A DNA stretch of 64,000 bases from Cannabis sativa (Eukaryota; Streptophyta; Magnoliopsida; Rosales; Cannabaceae), in contig NC_083602.1 of assembly GCF_029168945.1 (NCBI RefSeq), positions 90,282,027 through 90,346,026 on the forward strand, given 5' to 3'. The stretch's first letter is position 1, and each line of letters opens with the position of its first letter. Below the pieces are notes generated by a model, which saw only the letters and a program-made list of their open reading frames with translations, was not told where the DNA came from and did no database searches. Both the position numbers and the translations under genes were made by a program. Of this stretch, positions 33,592 to 44,500 are shown piece by piece.

Positions 33592-36500
33592 ATGTGTTAA
33601 GTTGGAATTGCCGTGGGCTTGGGAACCAACGGGCTTTTCAATTCCTTAAAGAGACTGTTACTCAGAAGCAACCCAATTTTGTTTTTTTGTGTGAAACAAA
33701 AAGTAATAAAGCTAGAGTGGAGTTTGTAGGTCGTGGATTGGGCTATGAAGGAGTGTTTATTGTTGAAGCCCAAGGGAGGAGTGGCGGACTGGCTTTATTG
33801 TGGAAAAATAAAAATGATGGTAGAATAATTGGCTTTTCTCAAAACCATATTGATTTCATGGTAGAAGTGGAAGGCAACCCAACGTGGAGACTTACAGGGG
33901 TTTATGGTGAACCCCAAAGGCAACAAAGAATGGATACCTGGAATTTACTAAGGTCCCTGGTCAACAATTCGAATGCCCCTTGGTGTGTAATTGGTGATTT
34001 GAATAATGTTCTTAGCCAAAGTGACAAACGAGGAGGACAACCTTATCCGAGTTGGTTAATCTCTGGTTTCGAACAAACTCTAATGGATTGTGATCTTTTT
34101 GACATGGACTTGATTGGTTATGCCTATACTTGGGAAAAAGGGAGGGGAACTTCTCGTTGGATAGAAGTTAGATTGGATCGCGCCCTTGTTTCATCGGCTT
34201 GGCTTCAAACTTTTACACAAGCTCGGTTACTAAACCTTGAATTTTCTTCTTCAGACCACTCGCCAATTTTCCTAGAAGTCGTATCTCCGGACGTCTTCAT
34301 CCCCAACCGGCAATTCAGGTTTGAAAATGCTTGGTTAAAAGATCCGATGTGCTTTGAAATTGTGAAAGATTGTTGGAATGTTCCTAACCATGTGAGTGTG
34401 GCCGAAAAGATATCTCTATGTGCTGAGAAGTTATCAACTTGGGGAAAAAATGTGACTGGCAATTTTAAGCTTCGAATCAAGAAATGCCGAAATGAGTTGA
34501 ATCAGTTGAAGAACAAAAGAGATACTCTCTCAGTCCAACGGTATAGTGAGAAGAAAAAGGAACTTTTTTTGGTGTTGGACCAAAAAGAAGTTTTTTGGAA
34601 GCAGAGGGCGAAGCAGTTTTGGCTTAAGGAAGGTGACCAGAACTCTAAATACTTTCATAGGGCTGCTAGTAATAGAAAAAGCTTCAACAAGATTTCAAAG
34701 CTTAAAGATTCTAGTGGTACTTGGAAGGATTGGGAAAATGGCCTTGCGGATGTCGTTGTGGAATATTTCACTTCTCTCTTCAGTGCATCGAACTTGAGTA
34801 GTGACATGGTGGTTCAGAGTATACAAAGTCGGGTGTCTACACGTATTAATGAAGACCTCAATCAACCGATTATTGCCGAGGAAGTTCGTAAAGCTGTGTT
34901 CAGTATGCACCCAGATAAAAGCCCCGGCCCAGATGGTATGACTCCAGCTTTTTATCAGAAGTGTTGGGATATTATTCAGTTTGATGTTGTCAATGTGGTT
35001 CAGGTTTTCTTCACTACAGGGGAACTGGGTTCATCTTGCGGAGACGCTAATGTGGTGTTGATTCCGAAAAAGAAAGTCCCTGAAAGTATGGTTGATTTAA
35101 GACCAATTGCTTTATGTAATGTTTTGTATAAAATCATTACTAAAGTAATGGCCAATAGGATGAAGCCTTACATGGACCAAATTGTATCTGAATCTCAAAG
35201 CGCTTTCATCCCAGGGAGACTCATTACTAATAATATTCTTGTTTCCTTTGAAGTTCTCCACTACTTGAAGAGAAAAAGAAAAGGCAAGGACGGTTATATG
35301 GCTTTGAAACTGGATCTTAGCAAAGCCTATGATCGTATAGAGTGGAACTTCTTGGATTCGGTTCTTAGAAAGATTGGCTTCTCGGATAAATGGATATCAT
35401 TGGTGATGAAGTGTGTTAGTTCTGCAAGCTACAAAGTGATTCATGGTGGAAGAACCATGGGCCCGATTATACCCTCAAGAGGTATCCGTCAAGGGGATCC
35501 TTTATCACCCTATATTTTTATCTTGTGTGCGGAAGGTTTATCAGCTTTGATCAAAAGATATGAGGCTAGGGGTCTCATTCATGGTTGCAAAGTGGCGAAT
35601 GGCGCACCAAAAGTGTCTCACATGCTTTTCGCTGACGACAGTTACTTGTACTGTAAAGCAACTCTTCTAGAGGCCAATCGGATTAGAGAACTTCTTCACC
35701 AGTTTGAATGTGCTTCAGGACAAAAAGTGAACTTGGGGAAGTCATCAATCTTCTATAGTACTAACACTGAGAACCAGGTAAGGGAGGACATAAACTCTTT
35801 GTTACAAATGCCCCAAGCTGATGAACGGAGTATGTATCTGGGGCTCCCAAGTACTATGGGAAGGAACAAGTCAGCTGTGCTGGGTTTCTTGAAGGACAGA
35901 GTCAGGAAAAAGCTTCAAGGTTGGGATTCAAAAGTTCTGTCTCGTGCTGGTAAAGAGGTATTAATTAAGTCTGTTGCTCAAGCTCTCCCTAGCTATGCCA
36001 TGAATGTTTTTTTACTCCCTTTGGAGATTAGTAGAGACATTGAAAGCACCATGGCGAGATTTTGGTGGAAGAGTTCGTCAAAAGAAAATAAAGGTATTCC
36101 TTGGATGTCATGGGATCGGATGTGTAATAGCAAAAGCAATGGAGGACTTGGATTTCGTAGTCTTCATGATTTTAACTTGGCGCTATTGGGAAAACAAGGT
36201 TGGCGTTTTCTAACAAGAACCGAGTCTCTGGTTTCTCGCATTTTCAAGGCGAGATATTTCCCACATGGAACTTACCTCTCGGCCTCTATTGGAAACAACC
36301 CGAGTTTTGTGTGGCGTAGTATTTGGGAAGCTCAGTCTCTTGTTCGGGCGGGAGTTCGCTGGAGCGTGGGGAATGGCTCATCCATTAATGTGCTGAATGA
36401 ACCATGGCTACCGGATCATCAACAACCGTTAGTGATTTCGTCTCATCCGGCCCTTCAACAAGCCAAAGTGTGCAACATAATGTCAACGGATTTGTCTTCC

Positions 36501-37667
36501 TGGGATGAGGATATTCTAAAGGATTTGTTTGAGGAACGTGACCAGAGATTGATACGGCAAATACCTTTGAATATAAACCACAACTCAGATTCTCTTTGCT
36601 GGTTTAACGAGTCCAATGGTATGTACTCGGTCCGGAGTGCCTATACATTACAACAAAAATTGAAGGGTCTTGGGAATGATGTAGCTGCCTCGGAGTTTTG
36701 GAAGTCGCTTTGGGCATTGAAACTGCCACCAAAAATCAAGAACCTGATGTGGAGAGCCGGCTCAAACTGCCTTCCTACTCTCTCTCAACTCGCCTCTAAG
36801 CATGTTCCAGTCAGCTCATTGTGTCCTTTGTGTAAGGAGATGGACGAGACAATCGCTCATGTGCTACTGACTTGCCGTGTAGTTATGAAGGTGTGGGAAA
36901 GGGTCGGTATTGGCACTACCGTGACTGCAGCAGGAGGCATTTTCCTGGACTGGTGCGTGTCTGTTTTCACGCATTTATCAGCTGAAAAACAAGGCCTGGC
37001 TGCTGCTTTGTGTTGGGCCGTTTGGGGAGCGAGAAATGATGTTGTATGGCAAGGGAAGTCGTTTAATTTTTCATCCATAGTCGCCTCTGCTAAAAGCTAT
37101 CTTGATCAATGGAAACACGCTCAAAAAACTCAAATTGAGTCATTATGGTCTGATCTTCAAGACTATGATGGGATGGAGCGTTGGATTAAACCTCAGATTA
37201 ATAGCATCAAGATCAATGTAGATGCAGCTATTTTTGAAGGACAAAACCGATTTGGAAGTGCCTTGGTGGTTCGGGACCATCATGGTATGCTTATCGAGTG
37301 CCGTACCAAGCTACATATTGGTAATATTGCTCCGTCCATTGCTGAAGCCTTGAGCTTTCGGGAAGCTCTAAGTTGGATCAAAGACCAAACTTATAATGAA
37401 GCTTGGGTCGAGACGGATTGCTTAGTGGTTGTACAAGCATTGCGAAACTCGACTATCTTGTCTTCTCATTTTGGATGTGTGATCCAAGATTGCAAAGCCA
37501 TGTTGGCTAGTGTGAACAATGTTTATTTTTGCTTTGTTAAGCGGTCAGCTAATAAAGTTGCTCATGAATTTGCTAGAGCATCTTTATTATTTCCTGATTG
37601 TACCTTCAGTATGGAAAATATTCCAACTGAGTTGTTGCCTACTTTGGTAACTGATTTCGAAGGTTAA
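33588..37667 (+). CDS. LINE ORF2: endonuclease, reverse transcriptase, RNase H
   Basis: 1359 residues, fully open. Domains: apurinic-type endonuclease at 1-225 (MNVLSWNCRGLGN, CETKSN, GDLNNVL, SDHSPI); reverse transcriptase at ~470-740 (VVLIPKKKVPE, LRPIALCNVLYKIITKV, SAFIPGR, LDLSKAYDRIEW, GIRQGDPLSPYIF, and FADDSYLYC at ~678); zf-RVT at ~1010-1105 (SVRSAYTL, LPPKIKNLMWR, CPLC...H.L..C); RNase H at ~1205-1330 (KINVDAAIF, SIAEALSFREAL, VETDCLVV). The added RNase H is a known feature of a plant L1 branch. ORF2 probably follows ORF1 by termination-reinitiation at ATGA. It nicks DNA and primes cDNA synthesis at the target. Confidence 0.93.
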   Translation: MNVLSWNCRGLGNQRAFQFLKETVTQKQPNFVFLCETKSNKARVEFVGRGLGYEGVFIVEAQGRSGGLALLWKNKNDGRIIGFSQNHIDFMVEVEGNPTWRLTGVYGEPQRQQRMDTWNLLRSLVNNSNAPWCVIGDLNNVLSQSDKRGGQPYPSWLISGFEQTLMDCDLFDMDLIGYAYTWEKGRGTSRWIEVRLDRALVSSAWLQTFTQARLLNLEFSSSDHSPIFLEVVSPDVFIPNRQFRFENAWLKDPMCFEIVKDCWNVPNHVSVAEKISLCAEKLSTWGKNVTGNFKLRIKKCRNELNQLKNKRDTLSVQRYSEKKKELFLVLDQKEVFWKQRAKQFWLKEGDQNSKYFHRAASNRKSFNKISKLKDSSGTWKDWENGLADVVVEYFTSLFSASNLSSDMVVQSIQSRVSTRINEDLNQPIIAEEVRKAVFSMHPDKSPGPDGMTPAFYQKCWDIIQFDVVNVVQVFFTTGELGSSCGDANVVLIPKKKVPESMVDLRPIALCNVLYKIITKVMANRMKPYMDQIVSESQSAFIPGRLITNNILVSFEVLHYLKRKRKGKDGYMALKLDLSKAYDRIEWNFLDSVLRKIGFSDKWISLVMKCVSSASYKVIHGGRTMGPIIPSRGIRQGDPLSPYIFILCAEGLSALIKRYEARGLIHGCKVANGAPKVSHMLFADDSYLYCKATLLEANRIRELLHQFECASGQKVNLGKSSIFYSTNTENQVREDINSLLQMPQADERSMYLGLPSTMGRNKSAVLGFLKDRVRKKLQGWDSKVLSRAGKEVLIKSVAQALPSYAMNVFLLPLEISRDIESTMARFWWKSSSKENKGIPWMSWDRMCNSKSNGGLGFRSLHDFNLALLGKQGWRFLTRTESLVSRIFKARYFPHGTYLSASIGNNPSFVWRSIWEAQSLVRAGVRWSVGNGSSINVLNEPWLPDHQQPLVISSHPALQQAKVCNIMSTDLSSWDEDILKDLFEERDQRLIRQIPLNINHNSDSLCWFNESNGMYSVRSAYTLQQKLKGLGNDVAASEFWKSLWALKLPPKIKNLMWRAGSNCLPTLSQLASKHVPVSSLCPLCKEMDETIAHVLLTCRVVMKVWERVGIGTTVTAAGGIFLDWCVSVFTHLSAEKQGLAAALCWAVWGARNDVVWQGKSFNFSSIVASAKSYLDQWKHAQKTQIESLWSDLQDYDGMERWIKPQINSIKINVDAAIFEGQNRFGSALVVRDHHGMLIECRTKLHIGNIAPSIAEALSFREALSWIKDQTYNEAWVETDCLVVVQALRNSTILSSHFGCVIQDCKAMLASVNNVYFCFVKRSANKVAHEFARASLLFPDCTFSMENIPTELLPTLVTDFEG

Positions 37668-39190
37668 TAAAAGTTGATTTTACCTTTCAAAAAAAAAAAA
37701 AAATAATCATATGTATAAACTTGTGATAACAAATTATATATTTAACATGTATTTTGTGTACAATAATTAGCTTATTATATACTACCCAATACAAACCGAT
37801 TTCAACAAAATTTTAAATTAAATTATATAGATCAATATTTGTTTTAGATATATAAAACACATATATATATATATTTCTCGAATGTGTATCTTTATCTTTG
37901 ACGAAGGATTGTCCATCCATGCTTCTCTTAATTTGAATAATAATCTCAATTAATATATATATTTATATATATATGGTGACAAAATACCATCTTGATTCTT
38001 GAAAGATCAACTTCAAATATTGATATTTTTGTATGAAGATATTTATAGAATAATATGATGTATGTTAATATGTGTTTGTAGTAATTGGAAAATTGAAAAA
38101 GGTTGACCATTGAATAAATTGATATGTAGCTAATTAATAAGCTCCATATTTAATAAACTAATTCAATGTGATTAGGACTATACTATAACACAATTATACA
38201 CCTATATACATATTTAAATATGTAACGATATTTGTTATTATAGCATGTTAAAAACTGATATAAACTTGTATTTTTAAATATTAAATAGTTTAAAATTAAA
38301 AAAAATAACATAAAAAAGCTGACTTTGGTTTAAAAAGTAAATTTTAAATAGTTAAACACAAAATGTTTTTGTTGGAATTTGAAATCTCTTTTATATTTGT
38401 AAGTTAATTTAATAATTATACTAAAATTAATATTATTTTTAATTATAAATATATATTGTAATTAACTAAAATAAATATATATTTTTTTATTTTTATTTTC
38501 AAGGACGACTATTTTTTTTGTCTTTAGTCTACTCATAATTACGCAGAAATTATTAAAACTTAGAACTGTTTGACCAAAATGCAATTTTTATATAAAAAAA
38601 TATGTGTACAGTTTCAAAAGGTGTCACACAAGCAAGCATAGGAGTTAGTTTTAAGAAGTGGATTGCAGCAATAATAATATTATTATTCAAACATGATATA
38701 TATGGATATCTTAGATATTGACTATTAAGTGTATGAAACTCCATATCCTATTGTATATATAGGATTTTTTTAATATGGGAATTCATAAAAAACTCTATTG
38801 GTGGTAGGGTATTTAATATAATTGGGACCTACATGATTAATTAGTTATGAATGAAGATGCACATTTAATTTGGTATATTTGATCATAGATGATTATTGGC
38901 AATTCACACTTAGATTTGGATTTTTCCAACAAACCCCTTTCTTCACAATCTATAAGATAACTTCACTGTATAATTTTTCAAAAAAAAAAAAAAAACTTAA
39001 CACAACTCATATGTGAATGAAAGCTTTCTTTTTTCTTAGGTAAACCAGATCAATTATATAATGCACAAATAAACCAACTAAATTTACAAATACTAAAAAA
39101 TTCATTACAATGATAGGTTTTCTCTATTTATCTTCTTAGCACTTAAAAAACTAGCCTATTACTAGTATCTTTCTTAACTTTTTGTAACTT

Positions 39191-39250
39191 CTATTTTTCC
39201 AAATGGTATCATCCCTATTATAATAGGGATGATACCATTTGGAAAAATAG
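39191..39250. repeat. Perfect 60-bp palindrome
   Basis: The left half (39191-39220, starting ctatttttcc) is the exact reverse complement of the right half (39221-39250, ending ggaaaaatag), with no spacer. Symmetry stops abruptly at both ends. Confidence 0.95.
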
Positions 39251-39876
39251 ATTGTATTGTATCTGATCTAATTCATGATACCAACTTAATCAAATTTATT
39301 GGATCAATAACCTATTTACTAACAAGGAAAGCCCTCATTTTCAAAAAAAAAAAAAAGTATTATTTTCTACCTTACTTCAAGTTTCTATCCAATGCAATCG
39401 TTACTGTTATGCTAGTGTGAATTTCACCACTAAGAACAAAAAATTAAATGTCTACGTATTGGCGCTGATGAGGTGGGAGTAGCTGTCAGCGTTGTCAATA
39501 ATAAAAAAAATATCATAGAAGTTTCCATAGTTTCAACATCAACTTTTTTTTTAAATGATTGGGTGATCAATAATAAACTTGAAGTAACTAGAAACCATAC
39601 TACTAGGGAAATAATTCTAAGTTTCGAAGAAAACTTTTTAATGAATTATTGATTAGTCTTAAAAAATCAGATAAAAAAATTTAAATAAAAAGTAAAAAAA
39701 TTAAAAAACTTGTGAAGGGATATTTTAATAAAGTATAAAAACTTGTACAGAAAAGTTTAGAAAAATAAAAAAAATAAATTTACAAAATTAATAAATAATT
39801 AAATATATAGGATTTTTTTAAGGTGGGGAATTTACTTTAGTTCTCACCTTAAAAAATAAAAAATAATCTAATAGGT

Positions 39877-40224
39877 TCAGTAATATGAAATTATTCTACA
39901 TTTATTAAATTCGTGAATCTTAAAGAAGAACAAACACATTTCACATTCAATCTTTAAACACAAAACTCGAACATTCCAATCTAAAGAATCTGACCCACTA
40001 GAGGAATTATTAAGAAAAAAATGAAATGGAAAAGCTTCAAATCGGAAGAAGAAAAATACCCAGATGCCAGAAACCATGCAAAGCAAAGAGATGGATAGAG
40101 ATGAAAATCTACCATTTTTTTTTACAAATCTTTTGAGATGATTCCAAAATGGGTTAGCTGGTAAAAATAGTTGGCTTTGAGTTGGGTTTGAGTGGAGATT
40201 GGAGGTGGTTGAAAGCAAAGCCAA
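39877..40224 (-). pseudogene. Possible gene fragment with transit-peptide-like N-terminus
   Basis: A 115-codon open frame starts MALLSTTSNLHSNPTQSQLF, Ser/Thr-rich and without acids for the first ~35 residues, like a plastid transit peptide. It continues through VSGIW, followed by a GTATTT donor-like site at the end of that segment. I do not recognise the protein, and no later exon was found downstream on the minus strand. It may be a captured first exon or a chance ORF. Confidence 0.2.
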
Positions 40225-40659
40225 AGTAATATATATATCAAAAGAAGAAAAGCTGGAAGTGGCCTCCGTTTGGATTGTCGGTGGCCTGAGAGAGCCCTGG
40301 GCTGGTTAGAAGTTGGGCGAGAGGGAAGTCGAGAAGGAGAAAATTGAAGAGATAGAGAAGAGAGAGAAGAAAGAAAGAAAAAAATATTTTATTTTATTTA
40401 TTTTTCATTTTAAAATTATTTTAATAATTTTTAATAATAATATACTAATTGAAAATCGACATGTGATATTCTCGAAGGACTTAACAGAACTGTTAAAATA
40501 GGTACTATTAGAAATAATAGAAATTGAGTATTTGAGTACTTTTGCTGCCATTTTTAAATTTTGGGTATTTAATAGCAACAAATTGAACAAAATAGGTATT
40601 TATGACATGAATTTCCCAAGATAAAATATCAAAAATAACAACTACTATATCCTCCAATT

Positions 40660-40862
40660 AATATGCAATGTCAATTAGTGTGCTAAAATTGTACCAAAAT
40701 AAAATACTAGAAGATAAAGATATCAGTGGTATTTAGTACAATCCAAATATATAATTAATTATCAAATCTTATATAATTTAATTTATTAATTATTATACAA
40801 TATACAATTTAAAAATACACTAAGTACCAATGTACCACTAGTAACAAATAACAATGCTCAAT
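40660..40862. mobile_element. MITE-like sequence, possibly GGCACC-family (copy H)
   Basis: The ends read 'tagtgtgctaaaattgta' and 'aagtaccaatgtaccacta', 'ataacaatgctc', resembling the family tips with heavy divergence. Confidence 0.25.
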
Positions 40863-41513
40863 ACTATACATGTATTTTTGAGAATTGCTAAAAGTCATCT
40901 ATTCCATGCAATTTTCATTAAAAAAAAAAAAAAATCACATTTTACTTATTTTACTTTCTTTTATAAAAATGTTAAGCACCTTAATACCCAATAGCAATGC
41001 TCTATCCTTCTACCTACTTAACACCTATAATTTTACTTCATTTACTTGATTAAAGTATAATAAAACTTTGTACTACAAATGATACACTGACTAGAGTTCA
41101 TTTGTAACACAAAAACCACATAAAGAATAAGAAAGTTGTAGGAGGCTTTTCATGAATTTAACCTTAATTTTGTTTAAATATTATACATAATTTCTTTTTA
41201 CTTGTTTTTCATGGTTTTGGATATTCCTCTTCTTAAAATGACTCTACCAGAAAGCATAAACGACGACCAAAATAATGTAAAATTACAACTCTATCAAGAC
41301 AGGCATTAGGAAGGGTGGTAAGAATAATTTCTTTTGATATTTACATAATAAAGACATCATTTTTTAATGTAAAGCTGCAAAGGCCTTAGAACAAAAATGA
41401 GCTACTATTTCTTTTTTTTCCTGTCTACCTCGGTCGGTCGGTCATGTCAAAAAATACTCCCAGGGTCAGAGAACCCGGCGACCATGTTAGGTTTGTATAT
41501 CTGCTGTAATTGG

Positions 41514-44500
41514 TTAGTCGTCGTCTGACAAACAAACTACGTCGGTTGGTCTACCTGTGCCGGTTGAGTTAAACTGCTGAGTGTTTTGCCTAACTTCAGG
41601 CAAACTAACTGGTACTGTAGGCAAACTAACTGGTTGACTTGAAGCAGCTCGAACAGACTGATTCATAGATGATGGCATCTGTGGTTGTAAATTGGGAACT
41701 GTGTTTAATGCTGATGCAGGGATATTTGTTGGCCGTTGTATTCCCCGGGGATGAGATGTAAGATTGGGTCCAGATGGTCGGAGGAGATGTGGTGGGGTGG
41801 ATCGAATCTGAGGACTGCCTTGAAGATTTGGAGCTGGATAGGAGACGGAATTGATTTGGGGAGGTCTTGCTGGTGCAGTTGGCACGGTTGGTACGGGTGT
41901 AGATAAGGGTACTGAAGCTCGCACTGTTGTAGTACCAGAAGGCTCCGAAACTGGAACCACAGTAGCTGGAGAGGCTGATCTTTGTGCATTTGGCACTGTG
42001 GTAGCAGGAGAAGCTGGTCTTTGTGCATTTTGCCCTGCGGTAGCTAGAGAGGCTAGTCTTTGTGAATTTTGCCCTGCGGTAGCTGGAGAGGCTAGTCTTT
42101 GTGCATTTTGCCCTGCGGTAGCTGGAGAGGCAGGCCTTTGAGCATTTTGCTGTGTGAAAGCTGGAGAGGCTGGCCTTTGAGCATTTTGCGGAGCGAAAGC
42201 TGGAGAGGCTGGCCTTTGAGCATTTTGCAGTATGAAAGCTGGAGAGGCTGGTCTTTGTACGTTTTGCACCATGGTAGCATATGGTGCGGTTGAAGATGTA
42301 GCAACAAAAGGAGGCCTTTGTACGTTTTGTGCAGTAGCAATTGGAGCGCCTGAACATATAGGAACAAAAGGAGGCCTTTGTAAGTTTTGTTGCATAGGAA
42401 AAGAGTTTTGTAGCTGAACCAGATGCTGCATAACAGCAGCATTCACATCTGCCCACGAATATAAGTTAGTAACAAAATAGCCATACAAATCAAACGCAAA
42501 ATGACAGTGGCACACATAAAAAAGTAGGTTTAAATGCATGGTCACAGTAAAGATGGACAACGGATTGAAATATTCAAGACTGCAGTTTCATATTAAGATC
42601 AACTCTTCGCTGTAATGTTAAGAAGTGTCATATTAGAATATGCTAAAAATTGATACAAAAACGAATTTGGCACAGCAATGAATGCTATTCAAAATTTACT
42701 TTTATAATTGTTTTATTGTGCATGTATTGACAATATTATATGGTAGTTGTGCTTTATATGATTCAACGTATTTAGTTATTTTCGTTTCAAATTTAGCATT
42801 GGCACACTTTCATAAGAGATGATGCAACAAAAAACAATTTAAAGGTTGTCGCCAGAAAGAAACACACCTTGATGAGGTCCACCAGACCTATCTATTGACC
42901 TATATTCACACTTTGACCTGAATGCCTCTGCCAAGATTTTATTCAACCATAATTTGTTGCGAAGATCATCGAAATTCTTATTTTTTACAAAAAACTCGGT
43001 ATCGACCTCCCTGTTCATCGTCTCATACTTCTTATTAATTTCAGCAATCTCCTTCTCATAATCACCTTTTAGATGCTGCTTCTGCTCAAGAAAAAGGTAA
43101 AGTCAGTATGAAGCCATCATCTAAAAATGATATATTTACTTGATACAGAAACGCATTTAGTAATTTGAAACCGACCTTATCATCATAGGTCTTACGAGTT
43201 TGATCGAATTCTTGACATAATCGCTCCAGTTCCACCTGAAGTGGATCAGGGTTCAAGGGCGGACCCCCCCACGACATCATTGGAAGCGGCATGGGTGGTG
43301 CAAGATGATTATAAGATTCAGAAACAGACATGTTCCTAAGGTCAGGAACATGCATTCCTGAATTCCTAACGGGTGTATTTGATGAACTCGTCATAGGATA
43401 TGAAACAGCTTGATTTGAAAACTGAGGGTTCTCAACAGGTTGCACTGGAGCCTGGGAAACCTGTATAGAGTTCAAACCCTCATCACCAGGCCGACGTTCA
43501 TTTTCCTCAACCAATTGTGCTACGGGCTGCAATGCCGGAACAGACTGAGTGGATGATAATGGTGGAATTGGTTCTGATCCCGACTGTACAACTTCGTCTA
43601 ATGTATTCTGCTTATCAGCTCTTTGGGCATCTACAAGCTGTGTTCCACAAGATATTGGTGGCAAATCACATTCACCTAGGGGCACCTGAAAATACAAAGG
43701 GTCAAAAACCAACAACAAAAATTTTCATCCCTTTCAACAATTTTCAGTTTATTTCATTCCCACATTACAAATGATTTCCAGACTCAAGAGAGAGAGCTAA
43801 CATTATCACATATGTATTTGCACCCACAAGGTGTGGGTGTCGTGCCCCTCCTGGATTACCTATATTGCAATTGCTATAGTTTCCAATCCCTCAAATATTG
43901 TAGGGTTAAATGAGAAGCCCAGTTTCAAAAAAAATAAATGGTACCCACACAAACCATCTTGTAAAACACATTACATTCAATAATATCCTAGCAGATACGA
44001 CGAAAGTAGTGCATAAATATCTTTGGAGAACAATGTAATATTTACTTATACAAGAGGAATGGCATATTATAAATGAAACATACTCCATATAAATCAACAG
44101 CGTATTAAGAAAAGAATCAAACCTCATTAGTTGACGCAGCTATACCATCAGCCAAAGTAACAGCAGGCTGCGCACATGAATTTTCCGGTGACGGCTCCTG
44201 GGAAAGAGAATTCTGATTGCAAGCATTATCAACTCTATCTTCCTGGTTGATGACAGCAACCCCATTTGATGTGACATTGCAGAGTTCAGTACCTTTTTCT
44301 CCACTATGATCAACATCTAATGTTACTCCCTGTGCAATTTGTTCTTTAGTAGAAATTTGAACTTCAGTGTAGACAATCTTATCACCATGAATGGAACTTG
44401 CAGTCTCAGGTACGATTGGGGTAGATTCATTGGCAATATGTGCTTCACGTGAAGAGCTCTCGATAGAAACAAAATTTTGCATATTGGCAGATGGATCAGC

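Larger units (their letters stand above)
32211..37719 (+). mobile_element. Full-length, apparently intact L1-type LINE with 18-bp TSD
   Basis: The element spans 32229-37701 between perfect direct repeats AATAATCATATGTATAAA (32211-32228 and 37702-37719). It has a 151-bp 5' UTR, ORF1 (32380-33591), ORF2 (33588-37667), a very short 3' UTR and a poly(A) tail at about 37689-37701. Both ORFs are uninterrupted and the catalytic motifs are present. The unmutated target duplication and open ORFs indicate recent insertion and possible competence. The host sequence TTAA/AATA at the 5' side fits L1-type nicking. Confidence 0.95.
37720..41513. other. Intergenic region between the LINE and the MOM1-type gene
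   Basis: AT-rich and largely without recognisable genes. It contains a perfect 60-bp palindrome (39191-39250), a sequence ending in an A-run at about 39343-39355 that looks like a retroelement tail, a possible gene fragment (39877-40224) and a MITE-like stretch (40660-40862). The last ~300 bp should hold the 3' UTR of the minus-strand MOM1-type gene. Confidence 0.45.

Noticed and set aside
41626..42456. 276-codon minus-strand ORF overlapping the last MOM1 exon, and several plus-strand ORFs there
   Set aside because: They arise because the 39-bp array repeats in every frame; the frame joined in phase to the upstream 19 exons is the one ending SDDD at 41514.
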